Part shown: positions 10,601 to 18,935 of the stretch, piece after piece | Layout: every line of letters begins with the position of its first letter | Position numbering within the stretch: position 1 is the stretch's first letter | Assembly: GCA_964627995.1 (NCBI GenBank) | Contig: CAZVLN010000008.1 | Coordinates: 8,538 to 72,537, forward strand | Length of the DNA: 64,000 bases | From: JAWLFI01 sp964627995 | GTDB taxonomy: Bacteria > Bacteroidota > Bacteroidia > Chitinophagales > Saprospiraceae | Reading direction: 5' to 3' | Notes under the pieces: generated by a model | Databases searched by the model: none | Told to the model about the DNA's origin: nothing | What the model saw: the letters and a program-made list of their open reading frames with translations, nothing else | Program-made: the position numbers and the translations under genes

Positions 10601-11274
10601 TGCTTATCGAAGATAGAACCCCTGGAACTTCAGGACAGCTACAGGGCTGGGGTATTGAGGTGTGCGGTAGTATAAATGTTGAAAAGCCAAGTCTCAGCAC
10701 TGATACCGTATATGTTTCATCTGGTGGAACTCAATTCATTCGCCCACAAAACATGAAAGCAGAAAAAGATGGAAATAACTCAGGTGACCTTCTTTACACC
10801 GTCGTGGAAGCGCCACAACGTGGTGTGATTACCCATGGTCAGTCAATTATACAGCCGGGCTCTCAATTTATTCAATATGCAATCGATTCTTACCATCTCG
10901 TTTATGCCCATGGCGGCGAAAGCGAGGAGTTAGATTTCTTTTCCGTCGTATTGACAGACAAAGACGGAGGTTGGCTTGGAATTGATACGATCTATATTAA
11001 AGTAGATGAAGTGTTGTCTGATGAAAACCCTACGTCCTCGTCATTTACCGCCTTTCCAAATCCAGCTCGAGATTTTATCAATGTATCAATTCCCAACCAA
11101 CCTAGAGCAGGAGAGTTACGAATGGTAAATATGCTGGGCCAAGTAGTAAATCGTATTTCCCTGGATGGAAGTTCCAGATATACTCTTTCGGTAAATAATC
11201 TACCCAAAGGCATGTATCAACTTCAATTATTAAATGGGAAAGAGAATCGTACGCTCAAAGTCATGGTCCAATAA
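7669..11274 (+). CDS. Secreted reprolysin-like zinc metalloprotease, T9SS cargo (paralog 2)
   Basis: A 1201-residue paralog of the upstream protease with the same domain order, 70 bases downstream. It has a signal peptide (about 1-22, LLLFLLLPFGIIAQ), the zinc site HEIGHQMGSPHSF starting at residue 345, a fibronectin III-like segment (AYRLELAENPSF), a P domain (GDISATLVSPQGT...GDWEMLIEDRTPG), a CSPG-like repeat (APQRGVITHG...YAHGGESEELDF) and a sorting domain starting FPNPARDFINV. The two proteins align along their whole length but differ throughout, so this is an old tandem duplication rather than a recent copy. The catalytic site is intact. The ATG at 7669 directly precedes the signal peptide. 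Co-transcription with paralog 1 is likely from the spacing, since no terminator is seen between them. Confidence 0.9.
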   Translation: MRLAIRIYLLLFLLLPFGIIAQGLFQPIAKEQITFDDRQLFKPKKFEGYQVSESALRTQITKVMDTESSVQIPLPSQPDALFSVEFYAISSPNFYKRHSSIQTFKLTQLNGDYVGYGDITGHGFHAVLRNKSGAVYIDPTNRERGHSTYAVYHVRDYNRPEAYSKFTCDLDEILDEQTSPGVEITRALERGKSISRNQKANEDVPLRRYRMAPITTYGYSNFHGGTLELVTGALTTMILRVNEVVRREFSVEFVFIDEIDSLIVLDPNNNELTDGNTQALINEAPGFIIRRGISGSRYDVGHVFCTNAGGLAQLNSVCSNNGKARGVSCGFNPIGDNWYVGLVCHEIGHQMGSPHSFNFCRGNNESLAFGFEPGSGSTIMSYAGICGPIRNVQRDSDPYYNIGSVESIIAHMHNGVGDACPEKIPQNHPLPDITLNYDETSNLAIPISTPFELEAAAEVDGSSDVLYCWEQRDAGLTNCEVGEPTGNCPAFRSFPPTTDPVRVFPKIEDIVFNQSSEFEVLPDYARSMRFSCTVRDWNPDGGVIAWDYVSFDVEDQAGPFTVESISGMYEVGESLTVEWDVAGTNEAPINCQTVDIYLSEDGGFTYPHLIQAGVPNTGSYPINLPEVTTNSAKIKVKASQNIFFNLSPSTFSIMDADEPGFIARVSPVVQQACPPDLTSYLLETTGYGGFVNSIRISEILGLPSEASFQNVPADVSPGELTELQIDWGNSLEGIYDLEILLVADGADTINIPIRSEIITNNFDDLRGLVPEANAENVAQSIEFVWAKSDDALAYRLELAENPSFESGSIILSEGLGNVNSFSTSDLLPANTLIYWRVVPINDCGEGTPSPVQVFQTVQIDCQSYTSVDVPKVITAAGNGRTRSRLQIFETGEIANLNVKRLRGSHQFIGDISATLVSPQGTEVRLFENRCFNSTDFNISLNDAASSEVSCPLNQGRTQRPLDSLSVLNGEELSGDWEMLIEDRTPGTSGQLQGWGIEVCGSINVEKPSLSTDTVYVSSGGTQFIRPQNMKAEKDGNNSGDLLYTVVEAPQRGVITHGQSIIQPGSQFIQYAIDSYHLVYAHGGESEELDFFSVVLTDKDGGWLGIDTIYIKVDEVLSDENPTSSSFTAFPNPARDFINVSIPNQPRAGELRMVNMLGQVVNRISLDGSSRYTLSVNNLPKGMYQLQLLNGKENRTLKVMVQ

Positions 11275-11300
11275 GCTGGCAAGACTTATGATCTAACTAT

Positions 11301-11342
11301 AAATGGATGGAACCCGACTACTGAAGGTTCCATCCATTTTTT
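11301..11342. terminator. Bidirectional terminator between metalloprotease 2 and the MATE gene
   Basis: AAATGGATGGAACC pairs perfectly with GGTTCCATCCATTT around a short loop, followed on the plus strand by a T run. The right arm encodes the last residues (NGWN) of the MATE protein on the minus strand, and the MATE stop codon (11318-11320) sits in the loop. Confidence 0.85.
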
Positions 11343-12628
11343 GTGTATAAAATCTGTTGGAAAATAGCACGAGCCAATAGAAATATTAGCAGACTTGCCC
11401 ATAATCCGTGGTTTTCATAGTGCCGACCCAAAGTAAATACAGCGATAAGGTAAACAATCAGAGATGCGATCATAGCATTACGCATACTTTTTCCAGCGGT
11501 AACGCCGACAAAAATACCGTCCCATATATAAGAAGCAAAACCCGCAATAGGAAGTACGATCATCCATGGCAGATATGTTGCCGCCGTTATCTGGACCTTT
11601 GATATGTCTGTAAATAATGCAATCAGATCTTCACCTAAAAGCCAGTATACTGCTGCATATGAGAGTGCCAAGACGCCCCCCCATAAAAAGCTCCAATAAA
11701 CTGCTAATTTGAAATGGCTCTCACGCAAAGCTCCCTTATACTTTCCACTTAGACTTTCAGCTGCATAGGCAAATCCATCTACGCCGTAAGACATCCAATG
11801 TAAAAACTGAAGTAAAACGACATTAGCGTCTAATACTAAAGACCCATAAGTTGCGCTTCGATTGTAGAAAAAGGCAAAAGCAAAGGATAAGCATACGGTT
11901 CGGATAAAAATATTTACATTTAAATCAAAAAACGGTTTGAAAGCCTGCCAACGCCAAAAAGTGTTCCGTATTAAATCGACCCAATGTTTTTTATATCGAA
12001 ATACCCACAAAAAAATAGCGGCTAATAGTCCCGCATACTGGGCGACCAGGGTGCCGAGGGCGACGCCATGAATACCCATGTCATAATAATTCACCCAGAT
12101 TACGCTAAGCGCAATATTTACAATATTTATAAAAACAGTTAAAATCAGTGGATAGAGTGCATTTTGCATGCCAAAAAACCATCCCATCATTGCATATAAG
12201 CCTAGAGTGGCAGGTGCAGCCCAAATCCGGATATGGAAATACTCCAGGGTGTAGTCCATATGAGAGGCAGGTGTATTTAAAAAATAAAATCCCCAAACCC
12301 CAAGTATATTTTGAAAAAGTAATAATAGGAAGCTAATAGCTAGAGCTACTACCATAGATCGAGCCAAATTCGTCATAATTTCAGAGCGATCAGACCTTCC
12401 AAAAGCTTGTGCTGTTACTCCGGTAGTCCCCATTCGAAGAAAACCAAAATTCCAATACAAAAAGTTGAATAGCATGGCCCCCAGACCTACTGCGCCAAGA
12501 TGTACAGAAGACAAATGGCCCATCAAAGCTGTATCAACAGAGCTGATGAGTGGAACCGAAATATTACTCAAAATATTAGGCCCGGCTAGTTTGAAAATTT
12601 CACGATTTATTTTCCGATGTGCATTCAT
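11318..12628 (-). CDS. MATE family efflux transporter (DinF/NorM-like)
   Basis: A 436-residue polytopic membrane protein with about 12 hydrophobic segments. The start (FKLAGPNILSNISVPLISSVDTALMGHL) is the characteristic MATE N-terminal motif, and a second half repeats the fold, as the family requires. MATE proteins exchange drugs or metabolites for Na+ or H+ across the inner membrane; the substrate cannot be told from sequence. The length is normal. It converges on metalloprotease 2 and diverges from the PASTA gene. The near-match CATCTTTG lies a few bases before the ATG, so the promoter is probably very close to the start. Confidence 0.9.
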   Translation of the reverse strand: MNAHRKINREIFKLAGPNILSNISVPLISSVDTALMGHLSSVHLGAVGLGAMLFNFLYWNFGFLRMGTTGVTAQAFGRSDRSEIMTNLARSMVVALAISFLLLLFQNILGVWGFYFLNTPASHMDYTLEYFHIRIWAAPATLGLYAMMGWFFGMQNALYPLILTVFINIVNIALSVIWVNYYDMGIHGVALGTLVAQYAGLLAAIFLWVFRYKKHWVDLIRNTFWRWQAFKPFFDLNVNIFIRTVCLSFAFAFFYNRSATYGSLVLDANVVLLQFLHWMSYGVDGFAYAAESLSGKYKGALRESHFKLAVYWSFLWGGVLALSYAAVYWLLGEDLIALFTDISKVQITAATYLPWMIVLPIAGFASYIWDGIFVGVTAGKSMRNAMIASLIVYLIAVFTLGRHYENHGLWASLLIFLLARAIFQQILYTKNGWNLQ

Positions 12629-12736
12629 GGGGGAGCAAAGATGAAATTTAGTGGGAAATAAAAATAGTATTCCTTCGATAAAGCGCGTTTGATTAATAAA
12701 CCCTATCCGTCAAAATATTATGCGGAAGGTATTTAT

Positions 12737-12744
12737 TACCTTTG
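12737..12744 (+). promoter_or_regulatory. -7 box upstream of the PASTA gene
   Basis: TACCTTTG is an exact TAnnTTTG match 48 bases before the ATG at 12793. A TTG codon at 12742 lies inside it and cannot be a translation start if this is the promoter. Confidence 0.45.
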
Positions 12745-12792
12745 AGATGGATCTACATTAGCGATCATGTAGTCCCATTCAATAATAGTGAT

Positions 12793-13683
12793 ATGGCAAG
12801 ATTAGAAGAAAGACACTCCTGGTTATCAGATTGTTGGGCATTTATGAAAAGTAAGAGGCTTTGGACACACCTTCTCATCCTAACTTTGCTAAGTATTGTT
12901 ATTATTTGGGCTGTATTTTTTTGGTTAGATAACTTTACACGCCATGGTCAGAAACTCTTGATTCCAGATTACATTGAGAAACCTATTGAGTTGGCCGCAT
13001 CTGATGCAGCTGATCGAAGTTTTGAAATTGTAGTAGCTGATTCTGTGTTTTTTGTTGGAGAAGAAGGCGGGATAATCAAGCGTCAGAACCCGAAACCCGG
13101 TTCAAAAGCTAAGGAAGGTCGCAAAATATACGTAACAGTCACAAAGTATCTACCCGAGATGGTCTCTATCAGTGCACTTCCTCCCTTGTATGGAGAAGAT
13201 TATGAGATAAAAAGTCGCGAGCTTGGAGTAGGCTTTGATTTAAAAACAGAAATTATAGACGAGACCTTTGATGCAGGACCAGAAGGCCATATCATGAAGG
13301 TCTTACACGATGGACAGCTAATAGTAAGTGAAGAACATCGGAATGATTCCTATAAAATTGAACGTGGAGAGACCCTTTCTGTAATCGTATCCAAGTCTAG
13401 CGGTGGTTTAATTGATGTGCCTGATCTTCGTTGCAAAACACTTCAGGAGGCACGATTTCAATTATCTGCCATGCAGTTAAGCATCGGTGAAATTGAGCTC
13501 ATTGGAGCAACTGAAAATATGGATCTGGCCTATGTTACCGATCAAATTCCATTTCCTAAAAATGAGGATGGGAAAGCTAAAGTGGAAAGAGGGAGTCAAA
13601 TGGACCTTTGGATATCCCCTATAAAACCAAGCTTTTGCGACTCTCTGCAAACTGAAGGAACCGACGAAGAATCGGATTTCTAA
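12793..13683 (+). CDS. Single-pass membrane protein with PASTA domains
   Basis: A 296-residue protein: a short cytoplasmic N-terminus (about 1-23), one membrane helix (about 24-46, LLILTLLSIVIIWAVFFWL) and an outer part with three PASTA-like units. The clearest units are about 48-118 (IPDYIEKPIELA...PKPGSKAKEGRKIYVTVTK) and 205-280 (LIDVPDLRCKTLQEARFQL...VERGSQMDLWIS). PASTA modules bind peptidoglycan or muropeptides in other phyla, but here there is no kinase domain, as is usual for Bacteroidota stand-alone PASTA proteins. The next gene (13729) codes for a T9SS cargo and is probably co-transcribed. The ATG at 12793 is chosen because an upstream TTG frame starts within the -7 box. Confidence 0.85.
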   Translation: MARLEERHSWLSDCWAFMKSKRLWTHLLILTLLSIVIIWAVFFWLDNFTRHGQKLLIPDYIEKPIELAASDAADRSFEIVVADSVFFVGEEGGIIKRQNPKPGSKAKEGRKIYVTVTKYLPEMVSISALPPLYGEDYEIKSRELGVGFDLKTEIIDETFDAGPEGHIMKVLHDGQLIVSEEHRNDSYKIERGETLSVIVSKSSGGLIDVPDLRCKTLQEARFQLSAMQLSIGEIELIGATENMDLAYVTDQIPFPKNEDGKAKVERGSQMDLWISPIKPSFCDSLQTEGTDEESDF

Positions 13684-13728
13684 TGATCGAAAAAATACTT
13701 AAGGTTTAGAATTTACGTTTGAAAACAC

Positions 13729-15915
13729 ATGAAGGAAATGAAAACGGCTTTTACTCTATTATTTTTATTTTTTGTTGGACTACAAGTTGGATGGACCCAA
13801 ATTCAAATGGTTCCATTAACTCATAACCCTAGCCTATCGTCCAAGAGTTCTACAAATATATTAGCTTCTTCAGCTTATGCAGATGTATTACAGTTAAATG
13901 TGCAGACGCTCAAAACAGATAGTATTTGTGTAGATTTATTTCTAATTAACGAGCCCTTTGACCGTCTCGAGTACGACCCTGTTGGCATTTTAGGTGGAGA
14001 CGTTGAGATTAGTAATAATTGTATAATTTTTACAGCGGGCTTCATTCAGTTTCCAGTGACTGATTCAATTGATGTTTTTATAATTGACGAAAATGGGGAT
14101 GAAACGCCAGTTTTACTCATCGTAAAAACTCGCCCCGCACTTGACCTTCCCTTTATAGATAATTTTTCCGCTTCAGGCCCCTATCCAGACGAAATCCTAT
14201 GGTTAGACCGTGCAGCCTACATCAACCGCAGTTTGGCTGCTCAGCCCCTATCTCTGGGCACAGCAACCCTTGATGGGACGAACGAATTCGGAGTGCCTTA
14301 TGGCGGTGGAGCCGGCATTTCAGACCACCTAACTTCGTCTTTCATTGACTTGAGCACCTACGATTTCCCCGTTTTACAGTTTTTCTACCAACCTAGAGGC
14401 AGAGGATTCTCTGGCTTTCCTCGTGTTGCTGATTCCCTAATTCTTGAGTTTAGAAATTCCGAAGGGGGGTGGGAACGCATAAAATCATATCCAGGCCTAG
14501 GTGATCAAACAGTTCCTCCATTCCAATATGAAGAATTTCCTGTTGAGGAGCGATTTCGGTATGATGGTTTTCAGTTCCGGTTTAAAAACATTTCCCGAAG
14601 GGATGGCGTTTTGGGCTTGTGGCATTTAGATTATGTCCAGCTTAGAGATGAGCCTGTGCCCACTTCAAATATTGCTGACATCAGTCTATTGAATGAGCCT
14701 TCTGGAGTGCTCTCTCCATACCGGGCATTACCTTCCAAGCAATTTAAAAATTGGATTTCTACCCAAACGGCTACGGAGGTTCAAGTTTCAGTTTCTAACA
14801 ATTTCCCTACAACACAAGAAGTTAGTATTAGTCGTCTTAGAGTTAGGAGCCTACCCGAATCTACGCCACTCATAGAGGAAACACTACTTGAAGTACCCCC
14901 TGTTGTAGATGAAAATCAAAGAACCTTAGCGCCAGGTCAATTTGGATTTATAAATCCAATAAAACGCCGAGAAGGCTTGATAAATGCTTTGCAAACGATA
15001 CCGTTTGAAGAAGATGATAGCACCCGCATTGAAACGATTTATGAAATTGAGCCAGAAAACGAAGATAATCAGCCAGCCTTTGCACAAAATAATAATACAC
15101 GCGTAGAAAATAAAATCATAGACTATTATGCCTACGATGATGGATCGGCAGAAGTTGGGATTTATGTCCAGGGGACGGGTCAGTTTGACATGGTTGCCCA
15201 GGAATATGAAGCAATTGTTGGCGATACACTTCGAGCTATTCGAATGATGTTTCCGTTCGTTTTTTCAGAAGGAGAACGGCAGCGCTTTGAGCTAATGGTC
15301 TGGATAGATAGTTTGTCTTCCACAGCTGACTACTCTCAATTTTATGATCAACCTATATTCGGAGCTGAATTTGATGAAGGAATAAAAAGCTTTACAAATT
15401 TCAGTCTAAAGACATCCACCGGTGAAGACACTACTCTATTTATTCCCAGCGGCAAATTTTATGTGGGTTGGAGGCAGGTCTCAGCCTCAAGCCCATTTGG
15501 GTTATATGTAGGTTTTGACCGTGACAGTCCCGAAGCGACTTCACGAATCTTCTTTAATTCGACAGGAACATGGAATCCCGTTTCAGGAGGAAACATAGAG
15601 GGAGCTATTATGATTCGCCCCGTATTTGGCACCAAGACCCAAATAACCACCCAAGTGGCTACTCCGGCAGCAGCGCCCCAGTCATTATCTCTATATCCAA
15701 ATCCGACATCTAATTATTTGTATGTACCTTATTTTGAAACTTTGATGAACGAAGTAGATCAAGTTTTAGCAATCAACAGTGCGGGACTGGCCACCCAAAT
15801 GAATGTAACCGATTCAAGAATATCAGTTGGGACCTTGCCTGAAGGCTTGTATTCCTTAGTCTTTTTGGACAAAGCCGGAACTATACTTGCATATTCTCGT
15901 TTCGTAAAAATATAA
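13729..15915 (+). CDS. T9SS-exported protein of unknown function
   Basis: A 728-residue secreted protein. A signal peptide covers residues 1-24 (TAFTLLFLFFVGLQVGWTQ) and the end is a T9SS type A sorting domain (LSLYPNPTSNYLYV to SRFVKI). The middle (about 100-320) contains an LPFIDNFSASGPYPDEILWLD-like segment and aromatic beta-rich sequence found in Bacteroidota proteins with jelly-roll or MAM-like domains. No catalytic motif was recognised. An ATG three codons later (13738) is an equally plausible start. It follows the PASTA gene by 45 bases and precedes the rhodanese gene by 10 bases, so the three may form one transcript. Confidence 0.8.
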   Translation: MKEMKTAFTLLFLFFVGLQVGWTQIQMVPLTHNPSLSSKSSTNILASSAYADVLQLNVQTLKTDSICVDLFLINEPFDRLEYDPVGILGGDVEISNNCIIFTAGFIQFPVTDSIDVFIIDENGDETPVLLIVKTRPALDLPFIDNFSASGPYPDEILWLDRAAYINRSLAAQPLSLGTATLDGTNEFGVPYGGGAGISDHLTSSFIDLSTYDFPVLQFFYQPRGRGFSGFPRVADSLILEFRNSEGGWERIKSYPGLGDQTVPPFQYEEFPVEERFRYDGFQFRFKNISRRDGVLGLWHLDYVQLRDEPVPTSNIADISLLNEPSGVLSPYRALPSKQFKNWISTQTATEVQVSVSNNFPTTQEVSISRLRVRSLPESTPLIEETLLEVPPVVDENQRTLAPGQFGFINPIKRREGLINALQTIPFEEDDSTRIETIYEIEPENEDNQPAFAQNNNTRVENKIIDYYAYDDGSAEVGIYVQGTGQFDMVAQEYEAIVGDTLRAIRMMFPFVFSEGERQRFELMVWIDSLSSTADYSQFYDQPIFGAEFDEGIKSFTNFSLKTSTGEDTTLFIPSGKFYVGWRQVSASSPFGLYVGFDRDSPEATSRIFFNSTGTWNPVSGGNIEGAIMIRPVFGTKTQITTQVATPAAAPQSLSLYPNPTSNYLYVPYFETLMNEVDQVLAINSAGLATQMNVTDSRISVGTLPEGLYSLVFLDKAGTILAYSRFVKI

Positions 15916-15925
15916 AGTGATAACT

Positions 15926-16234
15926 ATGGAAGATATTACGGTCGGAGAATTACAAAAAAAGAGACAACAAGGTGAGGATATTCAATTACTTGATGTGCGT
16001 GAAGCCCATGAGCGCGAGGCTTTCAATATCGGTGGTTCCTTTCTACCTCTGGGAGACTTAACTGAAAAGATATCTGAATTGCCTTTCGACAAAGATAAAG
16101 AAGTTGTTGTCTATTGTCGATCCGGAAATCGAAGCGGGGTAGCTAAAGAAGTATTACAGCAACATGGCTTTAAAAAGGCACGCAATCTACTGGGCGGAAT
16201 GATCGCTTGGTCAAATCTAGATGAGGAAAACTAG
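15926..16234 (+). CDS. Single-domain rhodanese-like sulfurtransferase
   Basis: A 102-residue protein made only of a rhodanese domain. LLDVREAHEREAFNIGGS is the typical CH2A-like motif, and the active-site loop CRSGNRSG carries the catalytic Cys64. Such small proteins move sulfane sulfur in the cytoplasm; acceptor and donor are unknown. An upstream GTG (15917) is in frame, but the ATG at 15926 starts directly at the domain. The last four bases overlap the convergent dcd gene. Confidence 0.9.
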   Translation: MEDITVGELQKKRQQGEDIQLLDVREAHEREAFNIGGSFLPLGDLTEKISELPFDKDKEVVVYCRSGNRSGVAKEVLQQHGFKKARNLLGGMIAWSNLDEEN

Positions 16235-16767
16235 AATATATTTTTCCACATCATAGACTCTACCGGCTTTATAGTCCGCTCGTTGTATTTTGCATCTTTT
16301 TTGGTATTATAATATCGGTCAATATTCCCCTCGATAGAGAAGTAAATAAGTTGGCCGATAGGCATACCTGCATAAATTCGTACAGCTTGTGTGCAAGATA
16401 TTTCAAGCGTCCAGGTGTTACAGAACCCCACATCCCCTTTCCCCGCAGTAGCGTGAATATCGATACCCAGCCTACCAACGCTGGATTTCCCCTCTAAAAA
16501 TGGAACAGCCCGGTGGGTTTCGGTGTATTCCATAGTAACACCTAAATATAATGTATCCGGATAGATAATCATTCCTTCTTCAGGAATCAGCTTGTGCTCA
16601 ACCTTATTGTGTTTTCTTGCATCTAAAACCTTGTCCGTATATGTCGCAATGTGAGGTGCTAAATGCACATCATAGGAGTTCGTACCGAGGCAATCCCTTT
16701 TGAAAGGTTCAATCACGACCTCTCCCTTTTTTATGGCTTTCAAGATTTGGTTGTCCGTTAGTATCAT
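16231..16767 (-). CDS. dcd: dCTP deaminase
   Basis: A 178-residue enzyme that deaminates dCTP to dUTP for thymidylate synthesis. The typical motifs are present: MILTDNQILKAIKKGEVVIEPF at the start, GTNSYDVHL, and the substrate-binding segment FLEGKSSVGRLGIDIHATAGKGDVGF with the catalytic Glu of the dUTPase-like fold near residue 128. The C-terminal flexible arm (YYNTKKDAKYNERT) is complete. It sits 7 bases downstream of the WD40 gene on the same strand, so the two are probably co-transcribed, although no functional link is known. Confidence 0.93.
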   Translation of the reverse strand: MILTDNQILKAIKKGEVVIEPFKRDCLGTNSYDVHLAPHIATYTDKVLDARKHNKVEHKLIPEEGMIIYPDTLYLGVTMEYTETHRAVPFLEGKSSVGRLGIDIHATAGKGDVGFCNTWTLEISCTQAVRIYAGMPIGQLIYFSIEGNIDRYYNTKKDAKYNERTIKPVESMMWKNIF

Positions 16768-16774
16768 AATTGGC

Positions 16775-17692
16775 TTACAGTTTAGGATTATCCAGGATAT
16801 TCCACACTCTTATCGTGCGATCGTCACTAGCAGTAAGAATAGAGTCGGAATGGTTATTGTACTTTAATATATTAACAGAGTTCATATGGTGCGATTTTTT
16901 ACTGCTATCAATTACTTTTATCAATTTCAGGTCTGAAAGCGTCCATACTTTGATACTATTATCTCTACTCGCTGTAAATAAAATACCCCTCTTATGATCT
17001 ATGGCGATACTATTTATCGTGAAACGATGTGCCGGAACTTCTTTAATAGGAACCCCAGTTGCCCAATCCCAGGCTTTTAAATAAGCATCCATTCCTCCAC
17101 TGTATAAGATATCACCATCCGGGTGGAAAATCAGGTCAAAAATCGACCTGTCATGCGCCATTTCAATCTGTTGGATACATTTCCAGCTTTCTGTGTGAAA
17201 CAGATAAATATGGCCATCACCACCTGCAATGGCCATCACAGGTCGAGAAGGATGGAAGGCCGCGGCCCGCAAATGTTTTTTTGAAATTGAAAAGCTCTGT
17301 TTGGGTAAATAATTTTCTGAAGACCAGAGTGTAAAACGTCCGTCAGCCCCAGCAGACAAAATGATGTCTTCATGGGTATCCACTAGATAGGTTCCCTTAT
17401 TATGGTGGGCCTGTTTATTCAGCAGGGATTTATTAGCGTAATCAATTGCATACACGCCCCCATTCATATCTCCTACCCAAATCCTCTCATTAATCTTTTC
17501 AAAACATAAATCGAAAATCTGAGCATCTACTTTGGAAATAAGGGATCCGTCTTCACTATCACTAGACAATCTGGGCCATTCAACAATCCAACCGTCCCCA
17601 GCACCAGACAAAAACCCTCCATCAGGGAGTTCGGCTAGGGCGTAAATTCCGGCCTTGTGCCCAAGTAATAACTTCTCTTGTACAATTTCCAT
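16775..17692 (-). CDS. WD40 repeat protein (single beta-propeller)
   Basis: A 305-residue protein consisting almost entirely of about seven WD40 blades; the clearest are the last three (SGGMDAYLKAWDWATG, TASRDNSIKVWTLSD, TASDDRTIRVWNILD). There is no signal peptide or membrane helix, so it is cytoplasmic and probably a protein-binding scaffold. Similar short WD40 proteins occur throughout Bacteroidota without an assigned role. It is upstream of dcd with 7 bases between them. An exact -7 box lies at 17724-17731. Confidence 0.88.
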   Translation of the reverse strand: MEIVQEKLLLGHKAGIYALAELPDGGFLSGAGDGWIVEWPRLSSDSEDGSLISKVDAQIFDLCFEKINERIWVGDMNGGVYAIDYANKSLLNKQAHHNKGTYLVDTHEDIILSAGADGRFTLWSSENYLPKQSFSISKKHLRAAAFHPSRPVMAIAGGDGHIYLFHTESWKCIQQIEMAHDRSIFDLIFHPDGDILYSGGMDAYLKAWDWATGVPIKEVPAHRFTINSIAIDHKRGILFTASRDNSIKVWTLSDLKLIKVIDSSKKSHHMNSVNILKYNNHSDSILTASDDRTIRVWNILDNPKL

Positions 17693-17723
17693 AACTGATG
17701 TTCACTATGAAGTATTCGAGCAT

Positions 17724-17731
17724 CAAAGATA
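17724..17731 (-). promoter_or_regulatory. -7 box upstream of the WD40-dcd pair
   Basis: On the minus strand this reads TATCTTTG, an exact TAnnTTTG match 31 bases before the ATG of the WD40 gene. Confidence 0.45.
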
Positions 17732-17819
17732 GTTGGTATAGCATACAATTATGCGACGGCTCAAAACTTATTCTTCAAATCATCTTGATTACATGACAAA
17801 TGTTATTACATTTAGTTTT

Positions 17820-18458
17820 ATGCCAATCTCCTTGTATAAAAAAATAGATGAAGTTACCGCATTGGGTGTGTGGGATGTCACTGAAGCTGAAACTTGGTTT
17901 CTCCAGCGATTAGATTTGGTTTCTGAAGAAGAGGAAGCCCTCGATAAGATAAAGGCCACTGCTAAGAGACGGGAGTGGCTCGGAGCGCGCTGGTTGTTAC
18001 ACTATTTAGGATCGGGTGAAAGCCGACAGCCTTGTTTAAAAGATACATTTGGCAAACCGTATTTGCAAGGCAGTTCTACTGAAATTTCAATTTCGCACTC
18101 CAACGGGAAAGCCGCTGTTCTAAGAAGCCGACAGCCTGCTGGAATTGATATTCAAAAGCGCGTAAAGAAAATTTACCGCATCAAACATAAATTCGTAAAC
18201 GCTAAGGAAGAGAAGTGGCTTCGACCTGACCACATCTTGTCTGACTTGCATCTAATTTGGGGAGCCAAAGAAGCACTTTACAAGATTTATAGCAAAAAGA
18301 AAGTTGACTTTTGCAAGGAATTAGAAATAAAACGGCCTGATTTTGAATCGCAAAAGGCCATTGGAAAAATTTACAAAAACAAAGATCAAACTTATGATAT
18401 ACACTACCAATGGATGGGTGACTTTATTCTCGTTTACACCGTTGCCCAGAAACACTAG
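17820..18458 (+). CDS. 4'-phosphopantetheinyl transferase superfamily protein
   Basis: A 212-residue Sfp-type enzyme expected to load the phosphopantetheine arm of CoA onto acyl or peptidyl carrier proteins. The family signatures are present: STEISISHSNG (residues 86-96), GIDIQ with the Mg-binding Asp110, and WGAKEALYK with W147, K150, E151 and K155. The start at 17820 (MPISLYKKIDEV) matches the usual N-terminus of Bacteroidota homologues; ATGs further upstream (17751, 17793) would add unrelated residues. The carrier protein it serves is not in the window. Its 3' end overlaps the following lipoprotein gene in another frame. Confidence 0.85.
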   Translation: MPISLYKKIDEVTALGVWDVTEAETWFLQRLDLVSEEEEALDKIKATAKRREWLGARWLLHYLGSGESRQPCLKDTFGKPYLQGSSTEISISHSNGKAAVLRSRQPAGIDIQKRVKKIYRIKHKFVNAKEEKWLRPDHILSDLHLIWGAKEALYKIYSKKKVDFCKELEIKRPDFESQKAIGKIYKNKDQTYDIHYQWMGDFILVYTVAQKH

Positions 18459-18849
18459 CTTAATCTTTTATGCTTTTATTTTTCTACTAGCCTGCGAATC
18501 CTCTCCTTCAGAAGCATCTGCGCAAGATGGCGAAGGCCTGCCGGATGAATTCGTTACATTCTATGATAAGTATCATTCAGATTCCGCCTTTCAATGGGAA
18601 CACACCCTTTTTCCCCTGCCTTATTTAGGCGAAAAAAGAGCTATTGAAGAATGGACAGCAGAAAATTGGATTATGCACAAACCTGTAGATATTGAAAATT
18701 CCCAAATATTTGAACGCTCATTTTACCGAATGGGAAAGTCAATCGTCGGCGAGGAAATCATAAGTCCCTCCTTAAAACTAAAAATCGAGCGCCGCTGGAA
18801 AAAAACAGAGGGAAGGTGGCTGCTTATTTACTACAAGCCCTTAGATTAA
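18394..18849 (+). CDS. Small lipoprotein, DUF4348-like
   Basis: About 151 residues. A hydrophobic stretch leads to a lipobox LLAC (Cys near residue 34), followed by a Ser-rich linker and a globular part. The segment DEFVTFYDKYHSDSAFQWEHTLFPLPYLG resembles DUF4348 lipoproteins of Bacteroidota, known only as hypothetical outer-envelope proteins. The ATG at 18394 gives a somewhat long signal sequence and overlaps the transferase gene by 65 bases; a start at 18343 is also in frame. The overlap suggests translational coupling. The family assignment is from memory of its pattern and is tentative. Confidence 0.6.
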   Translation: MIYTTNGWVTLFSFTPLPRNTSLIFYAFIFLLACESSPSEASAQDGEGLPDEFVTFYDKYHSDSAFQWEHTLFPLPYLGEKRAIEEWTAENWIMHKPVDIENSQIFERSFYRMGKSIVGEEIISPSLKLKIERRWKKTEGRWLLIYYKPLD

Positions 18850-18935
18850 AGGCAGGCAACCAAACCATTTTTAGATGCCAAGCTCTATGCGCCCATGCGA
18901 CCACAAGCAAAACAATCGGGAAATATTTTATAAGC

